A stretch of DNA of 8,754 nucleotides from Bordetella parapertussis (GTDB lineage Bacteria; Pseudomonadota; Gammaproteobacteria; Burkholderiales; Burkholderiaceae_D), in contig CAMCXB010000082.1 in NCBI GenBank assembly GCA_945883145.1, forward strand, positions 1 to 8,754, written 5' to 3'. Below are positions 1-6,472 of the stretch, piece by piece. The notes beneath the pieces were generated by a model, which was given only the letters and a program-made list of their open reading frames with translations, was not told the DNA's origin and made no database searches. Within the stretch, counting starts at the first letter, position 1. Each line of letters opens with the position of its first letter. The translations under genes and the position numbers were made by a program.

Positions 1-224
1 AGCGGAAGGCGCTCTCGTTCAAACCGACCTATTAATTTTGAAGCAAAACGCTGGCAATCTGCCGCCGAGCCGCCATTGCCACAAGCAAGTATACGATTGC
101 CATTTGATAAAGCTGTAAACATCATCCTCACTGCTTGCGACACTGGTTCGCATAGCAATGCTTGGGCTTGGATGTTGAGTTCGGCACTTTCCCGAAAGTG
201 CTCTTTGATGCGTTGACTATTCAT
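1..224 (-). CDS. diaA: DiaA-like SIS-domain protein, N-terminal part (gene cut by window edge)
   Basis: Only the first 74 codons are present, from ATG at 224 to the window edge. The visible part has an N-terminal helix (MNSQRIKEHFRESAEL) and then the SIS-domain phosphosugar-binding loop CGNGGSAAD (residues 48-56), followed by GRFERER (66-72). The family includes GmhA (sedoheptulose-7-phosphate isomerase) and DiaA, which binds DnaA and promotes replication initiation in E. coli. Two things favour DiaA. The N-terminus resembles E. coli DiaA as I remember it, and yraN lies directly upstream, as in the E. coli yraN-diaA-dolP order. The GmhA metal/catalytic positions also look lost: Arg59 stands where a His is expected and Lys63 where a Glu is expected. 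No strong Shine-Dalgarno sequence precedes the ATG. Many databases would label it phosphoheptose isomerase. The SIS family is sure; the DiaA role is inferred. Confidence 0.85.
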   Translation of the reverse strand, partial: MNSQRIKEHFRESAELNIQAQALLCEPVSQAVRMMFTALSNGNRILACGNGGSAADCQRFASKLIGRFERERLP

Positions 225-254
225 TCTGACCGTGATTATAAATCTTATGCTGTT

Positions 255-283
255 CTTATAGACTGAAAGATTTAAACTGTCTT
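255..283 (-). promoter_or_regulatory. Candidate sigma-70 promoter for the SIS-domain gene
   Basis: Read on the minus strand, AAGACA (278-283) and TATAAG (255-260) are separated by exactly 17 bases. They match the -35 and -10 consensus at 4 of 6 and 5 of 6 positions. Transcription would start near 248, about 24 bases before the ATG at 224. A second -10-like TATAAT lies at 235-240, but it has no good -35 and would leave almost no leader. The 115-bp gap after yraN, large for this window, leaves room for a separate promoter. Identified by eye only. Confidence 0.35.
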
Positions 284-339
284 GAACAGCTAGCTGGAAT
301 TCATTTACGCTGCGCTATTCCTATTTATTCATAGCCAAA

Positions 340-705
340 TTACCGACTGATGAAATTCTTTAGCCATGCCATCTCTAGGCCATTTATCGCCACTAAATCA
401 AAGCGACAAGCAGGCAGTGCGGCAAATCTTTTAAGATAAATTTGTGCTGTGTTCCAGAGTTTATCCTGCTTCGCCAAACTAATACTAGCTACAGCGCCTC
501 CGAAATGTGGATTTGAGCGTTGTCGTACTTCGATAAATACCAATGTTTGCTGCTGCCACATAATGAGATCGATTTCTCCCAACCGTGTTGAGAAATTACG
601 TTCTACTAGCCGTAGTCCTTGCTGCTCTAAATAAAATAATGCGGCATTCTCAGCAGCCTGACCTTTTTGGGTGGCGCTGATGCTGGTCTTTCTGGCAGTG
701 TTCAT
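340..705 (-). CDS. yraN: YraN family (UPF0102) nuclease-fold protein
   Basis: This is a 121-residue protein, the usual length for the YraN/UPF0102 family. The family hallmarks are in order: GQAAENAALFYLEQQG (15-30), RLGEIDLI (41-48), FIEVRQR (57-63) and RFDLVAI (101-107). The acidic residues Glu44, Asp46 and Glu59 fit the restriction-endonuclease-like / Holliday-junction-resolvase-like fold assigned to this family. The biological role is not established, so nuclease activity is an inference from fold. The start at 705 is backed by AAGGTG (710-715) just upstream. The downstream neighbour on the same strand is the DiaA-like gene, after 115 bases. Upstream is the divergent rsmI, with only about 67 bases between the likely start codons. 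Nothing looks truncated. Confidence 0.93.
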   Translation of the reverse strand: MNTARKTSISATQKGQAAENAALFYLEQQGLRLVERNFSTRLGEIDLIMWQQQTLVFIEVRQRSNPHFGGAVASISLAKQDKLWNTAQIYLKRFAALPACRFDLVAINGLEMAWLKNFISR

Positions 706-709
706 GGTT

Positions 710-715
710 CACCTT
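710..715 (-). promoter_or_regulatory. Shine-Dalgarno of yraN
   Basis: AAGGTG on the minus strand, with its AAGG core six bases before the ATG at 705. It fixes the yraN start. It also implies that the stretch 671-705, which is open on the opposite strand, is yraN coding sequence rather than the start of rsmI. Confidence 0.6.
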
Positions 716-772
716 GCAGTGGCTGGCATTCTGTACAATCAAACATCTCACTGTCCTTATTCCATCCCCCCC

Positions 773-1693
773 ATGAATGACCCCCTCAATTTTTCTTTGA
801 TGGCGAGCGTGAGCAAACTGGCTGACGAACTCGAATTACAACAATTTCCACAGTCGGCACTGTATGTAATTGCTACTCCTATCGGCAATGTTTCTGATAT
901 CAGTTTGCGCGCACTCAAGGTTCTAAGCATGGTAGAGGAAATTGCTTGTGAAGATACGCGCAATACCTCACAACTTCTTAACCGTTATGGCATTTCTAAA
1001 AAATGTTTCGCTGCTCATCAACATAATGAACGCAGAGTTGCTGAAAAAATTGTGCAACAACTACGCAATGGTGCTCGCATTGCTTTAGTTTCTGATGCAG
1101 GTACGCCTGGTATATCAGATCCCGGAGCACATATTGTGGATGCCGTATTAGAAGCTGGCTTACAAGTCATTCCACTTCCTGGCGCATCTGCTGCAATTGC
1201 TGCGCTTTCCTGTAGTGGTTTTTTATCTGATGATTTTTATTTTGTCGGTTTTTTACCGAATAAAAATAAGCAAAGAGAAACCGAACTAAACAAACTTATC
1301 TCTATTCAAGCCACCTTAGTTTTTTATGAGGCGCCACATCGCATCATGGAAACGATGGCGTCTTTAGTATCGGTATTTGGGCCAGATAGAAAAATTCTAA
1401 TCGCCAGAGAAATCAGTAAGTTATTTGAACAAATTCATCGCAGCTCACTAGGCTCTGCTTTAACTTGGTTTACAGAAGATGAAAATAGGCAGCGCGGGGA
1501 GTTTGTATTATTGATTGAAGGTGCATCGCACACCAACGCTGATGAAGATACTGAGGCTGATCGTATCTTGCGTATCTTATTAGAAGAATGTTCAGTCAGT
1601 CAGGCTGCTGCCATTGCTGCACGTATCACAGGCAAGAAAAAGAATGCACTATATGAATTAGCGCTCGCCATACAAAAAAATTCTAGCGATTAA
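773..1693 (+). CDS. rsmI: 16S rRNA 2'-O-ribose C1402 methyltransferase RsmI
   Basis: RsmI uses S-adenosylmethionine to methylate the ribose 2'-OH of C1402 (E. coli numbering) in the decoding centre of 16S rRNA. Counting from ATG 773 (306 residues), the tetrapyrrole-methylase-type fold shows LYVIATPIGNVSDISLRAL (30-48), ACEDTRNT (58-65), VSDAGTPGISDPG (106-118), PLPGASAAIAAL (134-145), FVGFLP (157-162), FYEAPHRI (184-191) and RGEFVLLIEG (241-250). A C-terminal helical/HTH region (about 262-300) contains SVSQAAAIAARITGKKKNALYELA in overlapping parts. The reading frame stays open upstream to GTG 671, but that would overlap yraN and add an atypical hydrophobic stretch. ATG 800 and GTG 809 are other possible starts. 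None has a clear Shine-Dalgarno. TACAAT at 734-739 could be a -10 box. The gene is divergent from yraN and converges on rlpA, 35 bases apart. Confidence 0.95.
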   Translation: MNDPLNFSLMASVSKLADELELQQFPQSALYVIATPIGNVSDISLRALKVLSMVEEIACEDTRNTSQLLNRYGISKKCFAAHQHNERRVAEKIVQQLRNGARIALVSDAGTPGISDPGAHIVDAVLEAGLQVIPLPGASAAIAALSCSGFLSDDFYFVGFLPNKNKQRETELNKLISIQATLVFYEAPHRIMETMASLVSVFGPDRKILIAREISKLFEQIHRSSLGSALTWFTEDENRQRGEFVLLIEGASHTNADEDTEADRILRILLEECSVSQAAAIAARITGKKKNALYELALAIQKNSSD

Positions 1694-1728
1694 AAGAGCG
1701 TGCTCAAAAAAATTTACGGTTTAATTCT

Positions 1729-2724
1729 TTATTTTTGTACTATGCTCGCATTAATTTGTGCAGAATTTTGTAATTGACGCGCTGCTTTGGTAGCGTCATC
1801 ACGCGATGTAAATGGGCCACTATGTAATCGATATATGCCCTGATTTTGTATTACCGACGGCAAGGGTAACTCTGCCGGCCACGTCGTTTTCAAACTCTCT
1901 AGAGCTGCTTGTGCATTTTGCGCTTGCGCATAAGCACCTAGCTGCAAATAAAATCCTGATCCTTCTTGTCCAATTTTTGTTGTGTTGGCATTAGCACTCA
2001 AACGAGAAATCGCATCATCCTCTGTTGCGCTATTCGCTGTCTTCTGCGCACCATCTTGTGCAGTCATACGTGCAATTTCTTCTGGCAATAATCTTTCTAC
2101 TTGCAGCTCTGCACTGCCATCATTGACATAACCTAGCTTATACGCAGCTGTATAAGAGAGATCAATAATGCGTGAGGCGAGAAACGGTCCTCTATCATTA
2201 ACACGAACGATCACTTGCTTACCATTTTTTATATTCGTCACACGCGCATAACTTGGAATGGGTAAGATAGGATGCGCTGCTGTCATTTTATACATGTCAT
2301 AAATTTCACCTGAAGCAGTACGCTGTCCGTGAAATTTTTTACCATACCAACTACCTACGCCACGTTGTATGAAAGGGCGATAATCTGTGATTGGCGTATA
2401 TGTTCTATCGAATACGGTATAAGGCTTGCTTGGACCTTTTGCGAAAGGCTCAATCTTCGGAATCGCATCCGGCACATTCATCAAACCTTCTGGTGTCTGA
2501 TCGCCGGGACCATCATCTTGATAGTAAGCACCACGACCTTTTGTTGTAGGTACTTGCTGTGTGCTTGCAGTGACTGCAGTTGGCTTTGATGCTGTTGTTA
2601 CTTCAGGTGATGTTTTTTTATTTTCACGTACGCTTAAATCTACCGTAGCACAAGCAGTAACAAATAACATTAGCATTACCACACTGGCTGGAATTATTTT
2701 TCTGCTAGTGGTGTTGGTTATCAT
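1729..2724 (-). CDS. rlpA: Septal/rare lipoprotein A RlpA, lytic transglycosylase
   Basis: RlpA is an outer-membrane lipoprotein; in Pseudomonas aeruginosa it is a lytic transglycosylase that prefers glycan stripped of stem peptides. Counting from ATG 2724 (331 residues), a signal peptide ends in the lipobox VTAC with lipidated Cys25. A low-complexity linker (about 30-120) follows. The DPBB domain (about 121-212) includes SWYGKKFHGQRTASGE, TAAHPILP and VRVNDRGPF. His151 and Asp177 have the same 26-residue spacing as the P. aeruginosa catalytic pair, so activity is likely. A SPOR domain (about 258-330), which binds denuded glycan at septa, closes the protein. GTG 2733 would add three residues, but the preferred ATG has AGGG eight bases upstream and that box overlaps the GTG. 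It is the last gene of the mre/mrd cluster, 40 bases after rodA; rodA-rlpA adjacency also occurs in E. coli. Confidence 0.95.
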   Translation of the reverse strand: MITNTTSRKIIPASVVMLMLFVTACATVDLSVRENKKTSPEVTTASKPTAVTASTQQVPTTKGRGAYYQDDGPGDQTPEGLMNVPDAIPKIEPFAKGPSKPYTVFDRTYTPITDYRPFIQRGVGSWYGKKFHGQRTASGEIYDMYKMTAAHPILPIPSYARVTNIKNGKQVIVRVNDRGPFLASRIIDLSYTAAYKLGYVNDGSAELQVERLLPEEIARMTAQDGAQKTANSATEDDAISRLSANANTTKIGQEGSGFYLQLGAYAQAQNAQAALESLKTTWPAELPLPSVIQNQGIYRLHSGPFTSRDDATKAARQLQNSAQINASIVQK

Positions 2725-2732
2725 ACTGTTCA

Positions 2733-2736
2733 CCCT
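2733..2736 (-). promoter_or_regulatory. Shine-Dalgarno that decides the rlpA start
   Basis: AGGG on the minus strand lies eight bases before ATG 2724. It overlaps the in-frame GTG at 2731-2733, which itself has no purine-rich box at a usable distance. ATG 2724 is therefore preferred, although the difference is only three residues ahead of the signal peptide. Confidence 0.45.
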
Positions 2737-2764
2737 GAATATGCTGCGTAATTTTCGTATGGCG

Positions 2765-3886
2765 CTAGGTTTGTACTAACTTACGATTACGTTGAATACT
2801 CATCAATATGCCCATACAAATACTCAAGGTCGCAAATGCAGTGCCGCCATAACTCATAAAGGGTAGCGGCACACCCACCACTGGAAGTATTCCACTCACC
2901 ATACCCATGTTGACAAACGCATAGGTAAAGATAGAGAGAGTCAGTGATCCTGCAAGCAGTCGTGAAAATAATGTGGGGGCATTGGCTGCTATTATGAGGC
3001 CTCGGCCTATTAACAATAAATACAATACCAATAAAACGCCATTACCTAACAAACCAAACTCTTCCGAAAATACTGCAAAAATAAAATCGGTTGTACGTTC
3101 TGGTATAAATTCTAAATGTGATTGTGTTCCATTCATCCAACCCTTACCAATCAAACCACCTGAACCAATTGCAATCGTGGATTGAATAATGTGAAAACCT
3201 TTACCCAAAGGGTCAGAGGAAGGATCGAGCAAAGTGATTACGCGATTACGTTGATAGTCGTGTAATAAACCCCATACCAAAGGCAAACTTGCTAAACCTG
3301 CTACTCCCAATCCTATGATGAGTCGCCACGACAAACCTGCTAAGAATAAAACAAAGAATCCCGAAGAAATCACTAAGATTGCTGTACCAAGGTCAGGCTG
3401 ACGGATAATTAAACCTACAGGTATTGCTAGTAACACACCTGCAAAAGCAAAATCAGTCCATCGAATCATGGTTTCGCGTTTTTGGAAAAACCAAGCCAAG
3501 GTCAGTGGTATGGCCAACTTCATGATTTCTGAAGGCTGAATAATGATGCCTACATTAATCCAACGACGTGCGCCATTTTTTACTAAACCGAAAACTGCTA
3601 CGCCCACTAACAATGCAACGCCCAATAAATAAATAGGCATTGCAAGACGCATTAAATTTTGTGGAGGGATTTTTGCAGCTATCCACATTAAAATAACGCC
3701 AGCCATAATATTGCGCAGATGCCCTTCGAAGCGACCAGGGAAATTATAAGCAGCCGATGAAACTGCAAGACAACCTAACAGCAAAATCAAACCTAAGATA
3801 ATCGCCAAGGAACGATCAAAAATAAAAAAATGTCGTTTTATAATTTCAACGAGTGTACTGAGTGGATTTTTAGACAAAGATCTCAC
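2765..3886 (-). CDS. rodA: RodA, SEDS peptidoglycan glycosyltransferase
   Basis: RodA polymerises lipid II into glycan strands for sidewall growth, paired with PBP2. The 373-residue protein is almost all membrane segments, about ten, as is usual for SEDS proteins. Diagnostic motifs are NGARRWI (104-110), QPSEIMKLA (117-125), QPDLGT (163-168), LLDPSSDPLGKGFHIIQS (219-236), the extracellular-loop motif IPERTTDFIFAV (261-272) with the conserved Asp267, then EEFG (275-278) and GILPVVGVPLPFMSYGG (332-348). This places it with RodA rather than FtsW, as does its neighbour mrdA. The start is GTG 3886, which overlaps the mrdA stop as GTGA and has a good Shine-Dalgarno at 3893-3899, so translation is probably coupled to PBP2. 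The stop is TAG, 40 bases before rlpA. E. coli calls this gene mrdB. Confidence 0.97.
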   Translation of the reverse strand: MRSLSKNPLSTLVEIIKRHFFIFDRSLAIILGLILLLGCLAVSSAAYNFPGRFEGHLRNIMAGVILMWIAAKIPPQNLMRLAMPIYLLGVALLVGVAVFGLVKNGARRWINVGIIIQPSEIMKLAIPLTLAWFFQKRETMIRWTDFAFAGVLLAIPVGLIIRQPDLGTAILVISSGFFVLFLAGLSWRLIIGLGVAGLASLPLVWGLLHDYQRNRVITLLDPSSDPLGKGFHIIQSTIAIGSGGLIGKGWMNGTQSHLEFIPERTTDFIFAVFSEEFGLLGNGVLLVLYLLLIGRGLIIAANAPTLFSRLLAGSLTLSIFTYAFVNMGMVSGILPVVGVPLPFMSYGGTAFATLSICMGILMSIQRNRKLVQT

Positions 3887-5895
3887 TGAGCACTCCCTTT
3901 GCTAGGACTCGTTGATATTTTTGGAGTTTCTGGTTTTACTACTGATGGTTTCGCTGCTTCTGGTTTCGCACTACCAGTTAGTGCCGCCTCGTTGGTATTT
4001 GTAGGTTTTGTGGTTGCCTTAGGAATTACAGGCATAGGATCATTCGGTTTTTTTCCGAGTAAGTAATAATCCATCGCCAATCTTGCGATAGGTGCTGCAG
4101 CTGCCGCACCAAAGCCCGCATTTTCTACAACGATAGCCAATGCTATTTTTGGTTTGTCTGCCGGCGCAAAGGCTATGTATAAAGAGTGATCGCGTAAACG
4201 TTCATTGATTTTGCTCGCATCATATTTCACACTCTTGCTCATAGATGCTGCCTGTGCGGTACCAGTCTTACCGCCCGAAACATATGGCGCATTCATAAAA
4301 GAACGAGCAGAAGTTCCTTCTTTTGTCACGCCTATCATGGCATTTTTAATGAAGTCCACGTTCTCCTGTTTCAGTGGAATGCGAAAACTTTCCTTTGCAA
4401 CAGTGAGCTTGCGTGATTTATTAGTGCCGTTTTCTATCATCTTAACCAGATGTGGCTTCATCACGATACCGTTATTAGTTAAGGTCGCAATAGCATGGGC
4501 AAGTTGTAGCGGTGTGAAAGAATTGTAACCTTGACCAATACCGACTGAAATGGTTTCACCTGCATACCATTTTTGTTGATCAAGCTTTTTATATGTCTTG
4601 CGCTTCCATTCCATAGAAGGCAATACACCGGTTCTTTCATTTTCTAAATCCACGCCAGTCAAACGACCAAAGCCAAATGGACTCATGAAGTCATGGATAG
4701 CATCTATACCTAAATCATTGGCTAAGTTGTAGTAATAGGTATTACATGATTGAACGATAGATTTATACATATCGACCCGTCCATGACCACCTTCTTTATC
4801 ATCGCGAAACTTATTATTACCAAACCAAAAATAGCCAGGATCGTTGATTGCCATTTCTGGTGTGCGCTTACCTAAATGCAGCGCTGCTAATGCCATATAA
4901 GGTTTGAAGGTTGAGCCCGCAGGATAAGTACCGATCAAAGGACGATTCAAGAGTGGTTTATCTAATGATGTATTTAAATCATCCCAACTCTTCACATCAA
5001 TACCTTCAACAAATAGATTCGGGTCAAAGGTTGGCATCGAGACATAAGCAAGAATATCGCCTGTAGCTGGTTCAATAGCGACCAGTGCACCTCGACGTTC
5101 GCCAAATGCCTGCTCTACAATTTTTTGTAATTCTATATCGACCGAAAGCCTAAGATTATTTCCAGGTGTAGGCGAAGTACGCGACAAGGTGCGTACTGCA
5201 CGACCACCTGCTGATACTTCAATTTCATCGTAGCCTGTTATGCCATGCAATTCTTTTTCATAGCTTTTTTCTAGACCTTCTTTGCCTATATATTCAGTGC
5301 CTCGATAATTAGCAGCATCTTCACCCTCTTCTAATCTTTCTGCATCTTTTTTATTTACACGACCAATATAACCAATCATATGTGATGCAGTTTGTCCTAA
5401 AGGATATTGTCTAAATAAACGCGCTTGTATATCAACACCAGGAAACCGATAACCTTGCGCAGCAAAACGCGCTACTTCTTCGTCTGATAAACGGGTACGT
5501 ATGGGTAAGCTTTCAAATGTTTTTGATTCTTCTGTCAGGCGCTTAAACCGCTTACGGTCTTTAGGTTGAATATCAACTAACCTAGATAATTCATCAATCA
5601 CGACTTCAAGTGGTCGGTCTAATTTAGCTGGTGTGATCTCTAAGGTATAAGCAGAAAAATTACGCGCCAGAATAACGCCATTACGATCAACAATCAGTCC
5701 ACGATTAGGAACTGCTGGCACCACTGAGATACGATTGCTTTCTGCGCGTTCTGCATATTCACTATGCCGTATGCCTTGCAACCATAGAAAACGCAACATC
5801 AGCAAACCAAAACAAACGAACACAACCAAACCGGCTACAGATAAACGTAGCCTGAATAATTGTAGTTCGCGTTCTGTATCTTTAATTTGCGTCAT
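3883..5895 (-). CDS. mrdA: Penicillin-binding protein 2 (elongasome transpeptidase)
   Basis: PBP2 is the class B, monofunctional D,D-transpeptidase that cross-links new strands made by RodA during elongation. The 670-residue protein has a short cytoplasmic tail, one membrane segment (about 18-39), the class B pedestal domain starting NRGLIVDRNGVILARN (64-79), and the transpeptidase domain (about 268-610). Active-site motifs are complete: STFK with nucleophile Ser328, SCN (383-385) and KTGTA (543-547). Asp, His371 and Cys384 residues in 352-384 resemble the metal site reported for E. coli PBP2; that is a cautious inference. The last 55 or so residues form a Pro/Lys/Thr/Ala-rich periplasmic tail beyond the fold, making it longer than E. 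coli PBP2 (633). No clear Shine-Dalgarno precedes ATG 5895. It follows mreD by 57 bases and overlaps rodA by four. Confidence 0.97.
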   Translation of the reverse strand: MTQIKDTERELQLFRLRLSVAGLVVFVCFGLLMLRFLWLQGIRHSEYAERAESNRISVVPAVPNRGLIVDRNGVILARNFSAYTLEITPAKLDRPLEVVIDELSRLVDIQPKDRKRFKRLTEESKTFESLPIRTRLSDEEVARFAAQGYRFPGVDIQARLFRQYPLGQTASHMIGYIGRVNKKDAERLEEGEDAANYRGTEYIGKEGLEKSYEKELHGITGYDEIEVSAGGRAVRTLSRTSPTPGNNLRLSVDIELQKIVEQAFGERRGALVAIEPATGDILAYVSMPTFDPNLFVEGIDVKSWDDLNTSLDKPLLNRPLIGTYPAGSTFKPYMALAALHLGKRTPEMAINDPGYFWFGNNKFRDDKEGGHGRVDMYKSIVQSCNTYYYNLANDLGIDAIHDFMSPFGFGRLTGVDLENERTGVLPSMEWKRKTYKKLDQQKWYAGETISVGIGQGYNSFTPLQLAHAIATLTNNGIVMKPHLVKMIENGTNKSRKLTVAKESFRIPLKQENVDFIKNAMIGVTKEGTSARSFMNAPYVSGGKTGTAQAASMSKSVKYDASKINERLRDHSLYIAFAPADKPKIALAIVVENAGFGAAAAAPIARLAMDYYLLGKKPNDPMPVIPKATTKPTNTNEAALTGSAKPEAAKPSVVKPETPKISTSPSKGSAQ
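3893..3899 (-). promoter_or_regulatory. Shine-Dalgarno for the GTG start of rodA
   Basis: AAGGGAG on the minus strand is six bases before GTG 3886 and lies inside the last codons of mrdA. It supports the unusual GTG start and the four-base GTGA overlap between mrdA and rodA. Confidence 0.7.
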
Positions 5896-5915
5896 GCTAG
5901 TGATTTTGTAGAAAC

Positions 5916-5949
5916 AAAAAAATCAAGCCGCACAATAGCTATGCCGCGG
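5916..5949 (-). terminator. Weak hairpin plus seven-T run between mreD and mrdA (possible attenuator)
   Basis: On the minus strand CCGC (5949-5946) can pair with GCGG (5931-5928). The stem can be extended through a bulge by GCA pairing with TGT/TG just inside, leaving a short loop. After five bases comes a run of seven T (5922-5916). The stem is short and the T run is not immediately behind it, so full termination is unlikely. Partial termination or pausing between mreBCD and mrdA-rodA is possible. Confidence 0.25.
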
Positions 5950-5953
5950 TTCA

Positions 5954-6472
5954 TTAGATGGGACGTGTTTCATCATGATCAATAGCGCGTCGTTGCGGCG
6001 CCAATAACACCCAACATACGACAGGCCAAATCAATGCAGCAACTAGGCTTTGTAAAAAATAACTCCAACCCGGCTCTTTAGAGCTGACTGCGAGTTGTAT
6101 CAATATCTGTATGAATTGCATCACTATCAACAGTGGAAGCACATGCAAAGCTTGCGTAGTCGGCTTAAACCATAAAACGCGACGATGTATGGTGATAGCG
6201 AAATAAGATAACAAGGTGTACGCCAAAGCGTTTTCACCTAACAACGAAGCATTGTGTACATCCATCACCAAGCCCATGATGAAGGCAACACCAATACCTA
6301 CTTTACGTGGCTGATAAATACTCCAAAAGACCAGAGTCAACGCCACAAAGTCTGGCACCCAACCCCACGCACCCCAAGGCAAAATATTTAAAAAGGAAGC
6401 GCCGATCAGACTCACCGCTATAAAAGTCGGACTGACAGGCAAGAGGATATTGTCTCTGTCCATCATCATCAT
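5954..6472 (-). CDS. mreD: Rod shape-determining membrane protein MreD
   Basis: MreD is a small inner-membrane protein that works with MreC to connect MreB filaments to the wall-building enzymes. The 172-residue product is very hydrophobic, with five or six membrane segments (about 14-32, 36-53, 57-74, 80-98, 107-129 and 136-157). It has the family-typical region MGLVMDVHNASLLGENALAY (66-85). The charged C-terminus (PQRRAIDHDETRPI) is probably cytoplasmic. The start is unusual: four consecutive ATG codons (6472, 6469, 6466, 6463), the first overlapping the mreC stop as ATGA. AAGGAG at 6484-6489 is 11 bases from the first ATG and further from the others, so 6472 is preferred. The stop TAA is followed at once by an in-frame TGA. 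Identity rests on hydropathy, motif and position, as MreD is poorly conserved. Confidence 0.94.
   Translation of the reverse strand: MMMMDRDNILLPVSPTFIAVSLIGASFLNILPWGAWGWVPDFVALTLVFWSIYQPRKVGIGVAFIMGLVMDVHNASLLGENALAYTLLSYFAITIHRRVLWFKPTTQALHVLPLLIVMQFIQILIQLAVSSKEPGWSYFLQSLVAALIWPVVCWVLLAPQRRAIDHDETRPI

Noticed and set aside
287..296. Ten-base palindrome CAGCTAGCTG in the yraN-diaA gap
   Set aside because: It does not extend beyond ten bases, sits just upstream of the candidate -35, and palindromes of this size are expected by chance.
1694..1728. Possible bidirectional terminator between rsmI and rlpA (GAGCGTGCTC with flanking A run)
   Set aside because: The palindrome allows only about three pairs with a usable loop. 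On the plus strand it is followed by A, not T, and on the minus strand by only four T. It is not convincing as a terminator.
4205..4528. 107-codon open frame on the plus strand
   Set aside because: It is antisense to the PBP2 transpeptidase domain, has no Shine-Dalgarno or family resemblance, and the opposite strand encodes conserved motifs throughout.
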